DNA of 5,742 nucleotides from positions 1 to 5,742 of the forward strand of contig JAJRWM010000068.1 in NCBI GenBank assembly GCA_024276815.1, given 5' to 3'. The notes under the pieces were generated by a model. It saw only the letters and a program-made list of their open reading frames with translations. It was not told where the DNA came from and did not search any database. This document shows, in pieces, positions 1-5,742 of this stretch. How positions within the stretch are numbered: position 1 is the stretch's first letter; the number at the start of each line of letters is the position of its first letter. The translations under genes and the position numbers were made by a program. This stretch comes from a bacterium (GTDB taxonomy: Bacteria > JACRDZ01 > JAJRWM01).

Positions 1-938
1 ACCACATACCTACCGCCGCCAGCCGGGAATTTTCCGATTACCAGTCCGCTCGCGGGTTTATTCAAAAACATCCCTATCCGCTGGTCGTTAAGGCCGACGG
101 GCTGGCCGCGGGCAAAGGCGTCTATATCTGCCATAAACAGGCGGAAGCGGAACAGGCCCTGGTTGATATTTTCCGGGCAAACAAATTCGGCGAAGCCGGT
201 TCGAAGATAATTATCGAGGATTTTCTGAAAGGCGAGGAAGCCTCCCTTTTAGTCTTGTCTGATTCGAAGACTTATGTCCCGTTAGCCAGCGCTCAGGATC
301 ACAAGGCGATTTTTGACGGCGACAAGGGGCCGAATACCGGCGGCATGGGAGCCTATTCTCCGGCGCCGGTCATTACCGACGAAATGATGGAGAAAATTGA
401 CCGGAAAATCTGGCGGCCGCTGTTTCAGGGACTGAAACAGGAAGGTATTGAATACCGGGGAGTTTTGTACGCCGGCCTGATGATCCGGGATAATGAGCCT
501 ATGGTGCTGGAATTTAACGTTCGTTTTGGCGATCCCGAAGCGCAGGCGATCCTGCCCCGGCTGCGAAACGACCTGTCCGTGGTCATCGAAGCTGTGATTG
601 CGGGTAATCTGGACCAGATCAACCTTGACTGGTCGCCGGAACCGACGGTTTGCGTGGTCATGGCTTCCGGGGGCTACCCGGACGTCTATGACAAGGGGAT
701 GCTGATCAGCGGGCTGGAAGATATTGATGACCCCGGAGTGACGGTCTTTCATGCCGGCACCAAAATTGAAAACGGCAAAACCGTCACCAACGGCGGACGC
801 GTCCTCGGCGTCTCGGCCGGCGGAACCAATATTCAGGAAAGCGTCGAGAAGGCCTACCGGGCTGTGGAAAAGATTAATTTTCCGGGTAAACAATACCGAA
901 AAGATATCGGTCAAAAAGCGTTAAAGAGGACAGAATGA
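1..938 (+). CDS. purD: Phosphoribosylamine-glycine ligase (GAR synthetase), 5' truncated by window edge
   Basis: PurD joins glycine to 5-phosphoribosylamine using ATP, giving glycinamide ribonucleotide, the second step of de novo purine synthesis in the cytoplasm. The frame is already open at base 3 and runs 311 codons to the TGA at 936-938. The family is usually about 420-430 residues, so roughly the first 110-120 residues (N-terminal domain) lie outside the window; a TTG near 255 is only an internal codon. Visible ATP-grasp signatures are KADGLAAGKGV (90-122), the GEEASLLVLSD stretch around 231-263, GPNTGGMGAYSP (about 327-362) and the diagnostic LEFNVRFGDPEAQ with RFGDPEAQ at 522-545, which carries metal-binding Glu and Asn. 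The C-terminal domain with GGRVLGVSA is complete. The stop overlaps the purE start by four bases, which suggests translational coupling. Identification is firm. Confidence 0.97.
   Translation, partial: HIPTAASREFSDYQSARGFIQKHPYPLVVKADGLAAGKGVYICHKQAEAEQALVDIFRANKFGEAGSKIIIEDFLKGEEASLLVLSDSKTYVPLASAQDHKAIFDGDKGPNTGGMGAYSPAPVITDEMMEKIDRKIWRPLFQGLKQEGIEYRGVLYAGLMIRDNEPMVLEFNVRFGDPEAQAILPRLRNDLSVVIEAVIAGNLDQINLDWSPEPTVCVVMASGGYPDVYDKGMLISGLEDIDDPGVTVFHAGTKIENGKTVTNGGRVLGVSAGGTNIQESVEKAYRAVEKINFPGKQYRKDIGQKALKRTE
925..930 (+). promoter_or_regulatory. Ribosome binding site of purE
   Basis: AGAGGA lies inside the last codons of purD, four bases before the ATG at 935. It is a good Shine-Dalgarno match and fixes the purE start despite the overlap with the purD stop codon. 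Confidence 0.7.
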
Positions 939-1432
939 AACCATTAGTAAGCGTTGTGATGGGTAGTGATTCCGACTTGCCGGTTGTCGCCAAAACCTTG
1001 GAAACTTTAAAAAAATTTCAAGTCGATTATGAAAAAAGAATACTCTCGGCTCACCGTACGCCGGCTCAGGTGACCGAATGGGCCGCCCAACTGGAAGAAA
1101 ATGGCGTACAAGTCGTCATCGCCGCCGCCGGGGGAGCCGCGCATCTGGCGGGCGTTATCGCCGCGCATACCATTCTGCCGGTAATCGGCCTTCCCATACC
1201 GGGAAGCAGTCTGGCGGGAGCCGATTCCTTGTATTCAATGGTTCAAATGCCCGGGGGAATCCCCGTGGGCGTGGTCGGCTTAGGCAGCGGTGGGGCTAAA
1301 AACGCCGCTCTGTTGACGATAGCGATTCTGGCTCTGCAAGATGACCGTTTAAAAGCCGCGCTTCATGATTATCGTCAGGAACAGGCCAGCGCGGTGCTGG
1401 AAAAAGACCGTAAATTACAGGGAGAGCTTTAA
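935..1432 (+). CDS. purE: N5-carboxyaminoimidazole ribonucleotide mutase (class I PurE)
   Basis: PurE converts N5-CAIR to 4-carboxy-5-aminoimidazole ribonucleotide, a cytoplasmic purine pathway step that normally pairs with PurK. The 165-residue length is typical of the single-domain class I enzyme, an octamer in characterised members. Visible signatures are GSDSD (residues 10-14, phosphate/nucleotide loop), SAHRTP (38-43) containing the catalytic His40, AGGAAHLAG (65-73), LPVIGLPI (81-88) and QMPGGIPV (104-111). The last is a slight variant of the common QMPAGVPV; the following GLGSGGAKNAALL keeps the AKNA core. The start overlaps the purD stop (ATGA) and has a good ribosome site. No purK or other pur gene follows, so this looks like the end of a purine gene run joined to an unrelated cluster. 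The class II (CAIR-using) enzyme is less likely, but was not tested by alignment. Confidence 0.96.
   Translation: MKPLVSVVMGSDSDLPVVAKTLETLKKFQVDYEKRILSAHRTPAQVTEWAAQLEENGVQVVIAAAGGAAHLAGVIAAHTILPVIGLPIPGSSLAGADSLYSMVQMPGGIPVGVVGLGSGGAKNAALLTIAILALQDDRLKAALHDYRQEQASAVLEKDRKLQGEL
1420..1424 (+). promoter_or_regulatory. Ribosome binding site of the YwlE-like phosphatase
   Basis: GGGAG, nine bases before the ATG at 1434, lies in the final codons of purE. The alternative ATG at 1455 has no purine-rich site at a suitable distance, so the 1434 start is preferred. Confidence 0.55.
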
Positions 1433-1433
1433 T

Positions 1434-1907
1434 ATGGAAAAAAACAGCGGTTCCATGAATTCCATATTGTTTGTCTGCACCGGCAATACCTGTCGCAGCG
1501 TGATGGCCGAAGGCTACTTAAAACATTTTTTAGCTGAAGACAGTAAAATAGAGGTCAGTTCAGCCGGCATAATTCCTTACTGGTCGGGGCGGGCTAACGA
1601 ACTGACCATAGAAGTAATGAAAGAAGAGGGGATTGATGTCTCAAATCACCGCACCAAGGGGATTGACAGGAAAACGATTACTCATTTTGACCTGATATTA
1701 ACCATGAGCCGGCTGCAACGGGATAACATTTTGTCCCAGTTTCCCGGGGCGGCGGGTAAAATATTCTGTTTCAAGGAGTATGTTTACCAGGAAACCGCTC
1801 CTGATCTTATGGAGATCAGGGACCCTTTCGCCGGCGAAAGGGAAGATTATTTGGCGGTCGCCGGGGAAATAAAAAAAGCCGTGCAGGCTTTGCTTGATAT
1901 AATATGA
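1434..1907 (+). CDS. ywlE: Low-molecular-weight phosphatase, probable protein-arginine phosphatase (YwlE-like)
   Basis: This is a 157-residue member of the low-molecular-weight protein phosphatase / arsenate reductase fold. The P-loop is CTGNTCRS, with nucleophile Cys15 and phosphate-binding Arg21. The general acid is probably Asp130 in RDPFAGERED, equivalent to the DPFGG motif of Bacillus YwlE. The threonine four residues after the nucleophile (Thr19) is the residue that in YwlE favours phospho-arginine; tyrosine phosphatases of the family have Ile there (CLGNICRS). The likely role is removing phosphate from arginines marked by a McsB-type kinase for Clp proteolysis, but no mcsB is in the window, so this is inference. 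The usual RSP is RSV here. The start at 1434 follows a GGGAG site and skips an upstream in-frame extension lying inside purE. The stop overlaps the rpiB start. Arsenate reductase or a tyrosine phosphatase remains possible. Confidence 0.88.
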   Translation: MEKNSGSMNSILFVCTGNTCRSVMAEGYLKHFLAEDSKIEVSSAGIIPYWSGRANELTIEVMKEEGIDVSNHRTKGIDRKTITHFDLILTMSRLQRDNILSQFPGAAGKIFCFKEYVYQETAPDLMEIRDPFAGEREDYLAVAGEIKKAVQALLDII

Positions 1908-2359
1908 CGAACGTTATGGAAAACTTAAAGATAATTCTGGCCGCGGACCACGGCGGTTTTGAGCTGAAAGAAAAGATAAAAAAACACTTAATTGAAAAAG
2001 AGTACCGGGTTGTGGATGTTGGAATTGAAAGGCTGGAAAGCGTCGATTATCCGGACTTCGGCCAAAAGGCGGCGCTGGAAGTCGCCAAAGGGGCCGCTGA
2101 TTTCGGCATCCTCTTTTGCGGTTCCGGTATCGGCATGTCGATTGTCGCCAACAAGGTTAAAGGAATCAGGGCGGCGCTCTGTCATAACACCTATACCGCC
2201 CGCATGGCCCGCGCTCACAACAACGCCAACATTCTGGCGCTGGGCGCCCGGGTTATCGGTGATGGGCTGGCCAGGGAAATGGTAGATACTTTTTTAACCG
2301 CCGTTTTTGAGGGAGGCCGGCACCAGCGGCGGATAGATAAAATCACTCAATGTGAATAA
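1904..2359 (+). CDS. rpiB: Ribose 5-phosphate isomerase B
   Basis: RpiB interconverts ribulose 5-phosphate and ribose 5-phosphate, supplying the precursor of PRPP for purine and pyrimidine synthesis. The 151 residues match the usual 140-150. Visible features are the ADHGGFELK entry with Asp15 and His16, [17 protein letters not shown] (68-84) with catalytic-base Cys72 and the anion-hole loop, and [16 protein letters not shown] with His105 corresponding to the ring-opening histidine. A serine (GSG) stands where Escherichia coli RpiB has Thr (GTG). The ATG at 1904 overlaps the previous stop as ATGA and no strong ribosome site precedes it, which suits translational coupling. A second ATG at 1916 would give a form four residues shorter and cannot be excluded. 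The ywlE-rpiB-glyA order is common in Firmicutes. The LacA/B galactose 6-phosphate isomerase subunits share the fold, but the active-site Cys and the context favour RpiB. Confidence 0.95.
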   Translation: MTNVMENLKIILAADHGGFELKEKIKKHLIEKEYRVVDVGIERLESVDYPDFGQKAALEVAKGAADFGILFCGSGIGMSIVANKVKGIRAALCHNTYTARMARAHNNANILALGARVIGDGLAREMVDTFLTAVFEGGRHQRRIDKITQCE

Positions 2360-2369
2360 AGCTGATTGT

Positions 2370-2373
2370 GGAG
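2370..2373 (+). promoter_or_regulatory. Ribosome binding site deciding the glyA start
   Basis: GGAG sits six bases before the ATG at 2380 and overlaps an in-frame GTG at 2368. The GTG has no site of its own, so 2380 is the preferred start. Confidence 0.6.
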
Positions 2374-2379
2374 ACGGAA

Positions 2380-3624
2380 ATGGGAATTTTAGAAAAAGTG
2401 GATCCAGAGATTTACCAAACAATTCAACAGGAAACCAGGCGGATCGAAGAGCGTATTCTTTTGATCGCTTCTGAAAATCTGGCCAGCCCGGCGGTCATGG
2501 AGGCCATGAGTTCAGTCTTGACCAACAAGTACGCCGAAGGTTATCCGTGACGGCGTTATTACGGCGGCTGTGAATACGTTGACGACGCGGAGAACCTGGC
2601 TATTAACCGGGCGAAGGAAATTTTCGGCGCGGAACACGTTAACGTTCAGCCTCACTCAGGATCTCAGGCTAATATGGCTGTTTATTTCACGGTGCTAAAG
2701 CCCGGCGACACCATCATGGGCATGAGCCTGGCTCATGGCGGACACCTAACTCACGGCGCCAAGGTCAGTTTCTCGGGAAAATTATATAACGCCTGTTATT
2801 ATGGAGTTGACGAAAAAACTTCTTTGATCGACTTCGACCAGGTTCGTGATATCGCGCTGAAGAACCAACCGCGGATGATTGTCTGCGGAGCTTCCGCCTA
2901 TCCGAGAATCTTGGACTTTAAAGCTTTTGCCGAGATCGCCCAAGAGGTGGGAGCCTATCTTATGGTTGATATCGCTCACATCGCCGGCCTGGTTGTCAGC
3001 GGCGAACATCCAAGCCCGGTTCCCCACGCTGAATTTGTGACCACCACCACCCACAAAACCTTGCGGGGGCCAAGAGGCGGCATGATTCTTTGTCGGGAGA
3101 AATTCGCCAAGGGCATTGACAAAACAATCTTCCCCGGTATCCAGGGCGGTCCCCTGATGCATGTGATCGCGGCGAAGGCGGTCTCCTTCCTCGAAGCTCA
3201 ATCAGAGCGGTTCAGGACCGACCAGGCGCAGACTGTCGCTAACGCCAGGAAACTGGCCGGGGAACTGATAAAACACGGCTTTAACCTGGTTTCCGGCGGT
3301 ACCGATAACCACCTGATGCTGGTTAATTTGAACAACAAAAACATTACCGGCAAAGAAGCGGAAAGCCGACTTGACCGCGCCGGGCTTACGGTAAATAAAA
3401 ACGCTATTCCCTTTGATCCTTTGCCGCCCATGGTTACCAGCGGTATCCGCATCGGCACGCCGACTGTCACCACCCGCGGTATGAAGGAAGCGGAGATGGA
3501 GATTATCGCCTCGCTGATTGACCGGGTGCTGACCCCGGAGCGGGTTGACGATCAAGCCCTTCTGAAGATCAAAGAGGAAGTACGGGAACTTTGCGGCAAG
3601 TTTCCCTTTTATCATCAAGTATGA
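2380..3624 (+). pseudogene. glyA: Serine hydroxymethyltransferase, interrupted by one in-frame TGA
   Basis: SHMT is a PLP enzyme converting serine and tetrahydrofolate to glycine and 5,10-methylene-tetrahydrofolate. Counting the stop as one position, the frame spans 414 residues, the normal family length. Residues 1-56 contain [10 protein letters not shown] and [12 protein letters not shown] then stands at 2548-2550, position 57, where the family has a near-invariant glycine ([15 protein letters not shown]). The frame continues with [37 protein letters not shown], the PLP-lysine motif [14 protein letters not shown] (Lys226), FPGIQGGP and a conserved C-terminus, with no other lesion. GGA to TGA is a single base change. 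If terminated at TGA the product is an inert 56-residue peptide; internal initiation near ATG 2674 would lack active-site residues. The stop overlaps the dCMP deaminase start. Family assignment is certain; whether the gene is truly broken, misread or recoded is not decidable here. Confidence 0.9.
2548..2550 (+). other. In-frame TGA at a conserved glycine position of glyA
   Basis: This codon follows TAT CCG and precedes CGG CGT TAT TAC, so the protein reads AEGYP-stop-RRYYGG. A glycine is expected. The TGA codons at 936, 1905 and 3622 act as ordinary stops at correct gene ends, so a genome-wide UGA=Gly code is not supported. No convincing selenocysteine hairpin is visible just downstream. Confidence 0.9.
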
Positions 3625-4088
3625 ACAGCGAGCGTCCCAACTGGGATGAATACTTCATGAAGATCGCCCACCTGGTCGCCACCCGTTCTACCTGTATGCG
3701 GCGGAAGGTGGGAGCGGTCCTGGTCAAGGACAAGCGGATGCTGGTCTCGGGCTACAACGGCGCGCCGCAGAGTTTAAGACATTGCGAGCAAGCGGGCTGT
3801 CTCAGGCAGAAGCTGAACATTCCTTCGGGCGAACGGCATGAGATTTGCCGCGGTTTACACGCTGAGCAAAACGCGATTATTCAGGGAGCTGTCTTTGGCG
3901 TCCAGATCAAGGGCGCGGCGCTGTATTCAACTCATCAGCCCTGTATTCTGTGCGCCAAGATGCTAATCAACGCCGGGGTTCAGAAAATTATTTACAGCGG
4001 CGGCTATCCTGACGACTTAAGTCTGGACATGATACGCGAAGCTGGTATAACTCTTTGCCAAATGGATTTGGGCGATATCTCAACCTAG
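3621..4088 (+). CDS. comEB: Deoxycytidylate (dCMP) deaminase, ComEB family
   Basis: The protein deaminates dCMP to dUMP, feeding thymidylate synthesis; ComEB is the Bacillus name of this family and does not prove a competence role. It is 155 residues from the ATG at 3621. The cytidine-deaminase zinc motif is complete: HAEQNAI with zinc ligand His80 and catalytic Glu82, then QPCILCAKM with Cys108 and Cys111. The N-terminus [18 protein letters not shown], the VGAVLVKD strand, the GYNG substrate loop and the HCEQAGCLR segment, a possible second metal site, are typical of dCMP deaminases rather than of tRNA or riboflavin deaminases. The ATG overlaps the glyA stop (ATGA). An upstream in-frame start at 3591 lies inside conserved glyA sequence and is rejected. 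Because translation probably depends on ribosomes leaving glyA, the internal TGA could reduce its expression. Confidence 0.94.
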   Translation: MNSERPNWDEYFMKIAHLVATRSTCMRRKVGAVLVKDKRMLVSGYNGAPQSLRHCEQAGCLRQKLNIPSGERHEICRGLHAEQNAIIQGAVFGVQIKGAALYSTHQPCILCAKMLINAGVQKIIYSGGYPDDLSLDMIREAGITLCQMDLGDIST

Positions 4089-4094
4089 AGGAAC
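4087..4094 (+). promoter_or_regulatory. Ribosome binding site of rnfC
   Basis: AGAGGAAC overlaps the TAG stop of the deaminase gene and lies six bases before the ATG at 4101 (core AGAGGA with eight-base spacing). It is a clear site, so rnfC translation need not rely on coupling. Confidence 0.65.
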
Positions 4095-4100
4095 AAAAAA

Positions 4101-5420
4101 ATGAAAACTTTTCCCCACGGATTACACATTCCTGACTACAAGGAACTCACCAGCCAAAAGCCGCTGGAGACAATGCCTTTACCTCAAAAAGTGGTTATTC
4201 CTCTCTCCCAGCACATTGGCGCCCCGGCCAGTATTTGTGTTGAAGTCGGGCAAACCGTTTTAACCGGGCAGACAATTGGCAAAAGCGGCGGCTTTGTCAG
4301 CGTTGACATTCATTCCTCGATCAGCGGCGTCGTCAGGGAGATCAAGCCTTCACTGCATCCTTTGGGGCGCCAGGTTCAATCAGTGGTCATAGAAAGTGAC
4401 GGTCAGGATAAGTGGTCGCCTGATATTAAACCCGGAAAGAACGTTGGCAAGCTCAAAAGCGCGGAGATTTGTAAAATACTTCAGTCCCGGGGTATCGTTG
4501 GTCTGGGCGGGGCGACTTTTCCCAGTCATGTCAAGTTGACGCCGCCGCCCGATAAAAAAATCGAATACCTCATACTCAACGGCGTTGAGTGTGAACCTTT
4601 TTTGACGGCGGATCACCGTCTGATGCTTGAGAAACCCGATCAGATATTGGCTGGTCTGGATATTCTGATACAAGCTCTGGGAGTCGCCAAAGCTTTTATC
4701 GGGATTGAAAACAATAAACCGGACGCGATTCTTCTGCTAACTGAAAAAACTCAAAATAACGTTAATATTGAAGTTGTTCCCCTGGATTTAAAATATCCGC
4801 AGGGAGCCGAGAAGCAGCTTATCAAGGCGATACTTGACCGGGAGGTTCCGTCCGGCGGCTTGCCCCTCGACGTTGGGGTTGTGGTCAATAACGTTGGCAC
4901 CGCTTACGCCGTGGCCGACGCTGTGCTGGAGAACAGGCCTTTAATCGAACGGGTGGTTACGGTCACCGGAGCCGGCGTTAACAATCCGCGCAACCTGAGA
5001 GTACGTATCGGTACCTGCTTTGAAGAGGTTTTGAATTTCTGCGGCGGCGTTAAGGATGACGCGGCCAAGATTTTAATGGGCGGCCCCATGATGGGGATGG
5101 CTCAGTATTCGATGAATGTACCGGTAATTAAGGGAACTTCGGGCATTCTGGCGTTGCCAACAGACCAGGCCCGGTTCGCCCGCGAAGCAACTTGTCTCCG
5201 CTGCGGCAGTTGTATCGATGTTTGCCCCATGTTTATCAATCCCAGTCTGAACGGCTTGTACGCCAGGTTCAAGGAATTTGATAATAGCGACCGGGCGAAC
5301 GTACTGGACTGCATTGAATGCGGCTGTTGTTCCTACGTCTGCCCGGCCAAAATACCCCTGGTTCATTTAATCCGTTACGCCAAGGGCGAGGTTCTGGCCA
5401 AGAGAAGAAAATCAGCTTAA
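4101..5420 (+). CDS. rnfC: Electron transport complex subunit RnfC (NADH-side Fe-S protein)
   Basis: RnfC is the peripheral subunit of the membrane Rnf complex, which couples ferredoxin:NAD+ electron transfer to ion pumping. The 439 residues match clostridial RnfC length. In order: an N-terminal barrel-sandwich-like region (about 30-100), the GLGGATFPSHVKL segment (134-146) and NGVECEPF (160-167) of the nucleotide/FMN-binding Rossmann-type domain, KYPQGAEKQL (231-240), the ERVVTVTGAGV strand (283-293), GGPMMG (327-332), then two [4Fe-4S] motifs at Cys365/368/371/375 and Cys404/407/410/414. An extra cysteine at 409 sits in the second motif. No membrane segment is evident. The PduS cobalamin reductase is related, but the KYPQGAEKQL motif and overall arrangement fit RnfC. 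The usual partners rnfD, G, E, A and B do not follow; a terminator-like hairpin does. Confidence 0.93.
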   Translation: MKTFPHGLHIPDYKELTSQKPLETMPLPQKVVIPLSQHIGAPASICVEVGQTVLTGQTIGKSGGFVSVDIHSSISGVVREIKPSLHPLGRQVQSVVIESDGQDKWSPDIKPGKNVGKLKSAEICKILQSRGIVGLGGATFPSHVKLTPPPDKKIEYLILNGVECEPFLTADHRLMLEKPDQILAGLDILIQALGVAKAFIGIENNKPDAILLLTEKTQNNVNIEVVPLDLKYPQGAEKQLIKAILDREVPSGGLPLDVGVVVNNVGTAYAVADAVLENRPLIERVVTVTGAGVNNPRNLRVRIGTCFEEVLNFCGGVKDDAAKILMGGPMMGMAQYSMNVPVIKGTSGILALPTDQARFAREATCLRCGSCIDVCPMFINPSLNGLYARFKEFDNSDRANVLDCIECGCCSYVCPAKIPLVHLIRYAKGEVLAKRRKSA

Positions 5421-5491
5421 AGCATTTACCAGAGCAAGTTACAAGCGGATGTAAGGCAAAAAAGGAACCTTGGGGGCTTTTTATAAAACAC

Positions 5492-5523
5492 CGCCACACA
5501 CAAACTTGAACGGGCTTGTGGCG
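5492..5523 (+). repeat. Short inverted repeat, possible RNA hairpin
   Basis: CGCCACA (5492-5498) pairs with TGTGGCG (5517-5523), a 7-bp stem around an 18-base loop. No clean run of T follows, although a partly overlapping alternative fold (GGGCTT with AAGGCCC, ending before TTT) exists. It could be a weak terminator component or chance, so no function is assigned. Confidence 0.3.
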
Positions 5524-5558
5524 AAGGCCCTTTACACTTGATCGCAAGCGGTTGTAGC

Positions 5559-5600
5559 AGACAACAAAGAGGGGCGCCGAAGCGCCCCTCTTTGTTGTCT
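5559..5600. terminator. Probable bidirectional Rho-independent terminator
   Basis: A perfect 19-bp inverted repeat has left arm agacaacaaagaggggcgc (5559-5577), loop CGAA (5578-5581) and its exact reverse complement (5582-5600). The G+C core GAGGGGCGC/GCGCCCCTC is flanked by an A-rich side and a T-rich side (TTTGTTGTCTTATCT), so either strand gives a strong stem plus a U-rich tail, the layout of a shared terminator. On the minus strand the loop reads C(TTCG)G, the exceptionally stable tetraloop common in bacterial hairpins. It lies 138 bases after rnfC and probably ends this transcript, and perhaps that of a convergent gene on the minus strand. The U-run is interrupted by G, so efficiency is uncertain. 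Confidence 0.8.
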
Positions 5601-5664
5601 TATCTATCTGGGAGGAAAAAGATAAAACAAAGAACTATAACGAGTGAAAACTATTTATCAAAAT

Positions 5665-5742
5665 TTATTTGGCGACCGCTTTGCCTCTGAGCAACTGCTT
5701 GTCCTTGAAATTGTGAAGCAACCTGAAAGTCAACATCAAAAC
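5665..5742 (-). CDS. Possible C-terminal end of a convergent gene (partial)
   Basis: On the minus strand a frame enters from the right edge and ends in TAA at 5665-5667, giving 25 residues ending KDKQLLRGKAVAK. Codon choice (AAG, CAG, GCG, GTC, GCC) resembles the operon genes, and the terminator with a UUCG loop on this strand lies about 65 bases beyond the stop, as expected for a gene reading toward rnfC. The piece is too short to identify and both other minus frames are also open for part of this stretch. A competing plus-strand frame starts at GTG 5644 and remains open to the edge, but has no ribosome site. This is a low-confidence call, reported because the edge is otherwise unexplained. 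Confidence 0.3.
   Translation of the reverse strand, partial: VLMLTFRLLHNFKDKQLLRGKAVAK

Larger units (their letters stand above)
5421..5742. other. Downstream region without a complete gene
   Basis: These 322 bases after rnfC contain no complete convincing gene. They hold a weak hairpin (5492-5523), a strong perfect inverted repeat (5559-5600) and short open frames at the right edge. The part after about 5600 is visibly richer in A and T than the operon. A GGGAGG at 5610-5615 looks like a ribosome site, but no ATG, GTG or TTG follows it at a useful distance. No tRNA, riboswitch or repeat array was recognised. Confidence 0.7.

Noticed and set aside
282-914. Long minus-strand open frame of 210 codons opposite purD
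   Set aside because: It is a shadow of the conserved purD frame, with no recognisable motifs and no ribosome site.
2548-2600. Selenocysteine insertion at the glyA TGA
   Set aside because: The expected residue is Gly, not Cys or Sec, no SHMT selenoprotein is known to me, and I could not fold a convincing SECIS-like hairpin in the bases just after the codon.
2674-3624. Independent gene starting at ATG 2674
   Set aside because: It is the in-frame continuation of SHMT from its middle. It would lack the N-terminal active-site residues and has only a weak purine stretch upstream.
1-5420. Alternative genetic code with UGA read as Gly or Trp
   Set aside because: purD, the phosphatase gene and glyA all end at TGA exactly where the families end, each overlapping the next start, and conserved Gly codons elsewhere are GGN.
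5456-5486. Terminator just after rnfC (A-run, then GGGGGCTTTTT)
   Set aside because: Only the outer AAAAAG/CTTTTT pairs; the inside does not form a stable G+C stem, so the strong repeat at 5559-5600 is preferred.
5318-5509. Plus-strand open frame of 63 codons overlapping the rnfC end
   Set aside because: It begins inside the second iron-sulfur motif of rnfC in another frame, and its composition and lack of a ribosome site do not support a gene.
5442-5556. Imperfect direct repeat CAAGCGGATGTA (5442-5453) / CAAGCGGTTGTA (5545-5556)
   Set aside because: Two short copies, 11 of 12 identical, 103 bases apart with no further copies seen; this is compatible with chance and no attachment site or insertion boundary could be matched.

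Overview
The window is a compact, one-directional metabolic gene string of about 52% G+C by eye. It looks like a strictly anaerobic Firmicute of the Clostridia, perhaps near the Peptococcaceae / Desulfotomaculum-Pelotomaculum group. That placement rests on three things: the YwlE-type phosphatase, rpiB, glyA, dCMP deaminase gene order (similar to the ywlE-rpiB-glyA neighbourhood of Bacillus and Clostridia), purine genes alongside it, and an Rnf electron-transport subunit. No search was run, so the genus is not claimed.

Layout on the + strand: purD (5' end outside the window, 1-938), purE (935-1432), a low-molecular-weight phosphatase of the YwlE type (1434-1907), rpiB (1904-2359), glyA (2380-3624, interrupted by an in-frame TGA at 2548-2550), a ComEB-type dCMP deaminase (3621-4088) and rnfC (4101-5420). 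Three junctions are 4-base ATGA stop/start overlaps and the other gaps are 1 to 20 bases, so the seven genes are probably one transcription unit. No promoter is visible inside it.

The first six genes are mostly linked through nucleotide and one-carbon metabolism. RpiB makes ribose 5-phosphate, the PRPP precursor. GlyA makes glycine, which PurD uses, and methylene-tetrahydrofolate. The deaminase makes dUMP, the partner of methylene-tetrahydrofolate in thymidylate synthesis. PurD and PurE are purine pathway steps. RnfC is the peripheral, NADH-side iron-sulfur subunit of the Rnf complex, but no other rnf gene follows it.

The last 322 bases (5421-5742) hold no clear complete gene. They contain a weak hairpin, a perfect 19-bp inverted repeat that is very probably a (bidirectional) terminator, and at the right edge possible fragments of a gene on either strand.

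The most notable anomaly is the TGA in glyA. It replaces a highly conserved glycine codon (GGA to TGA is one base), while the rest of the reading frame is intact and conserved. A sequencing or assembly error, a recent nonsense mutation, or less likely recoding would explain it. I see no clearly novel system in this window.
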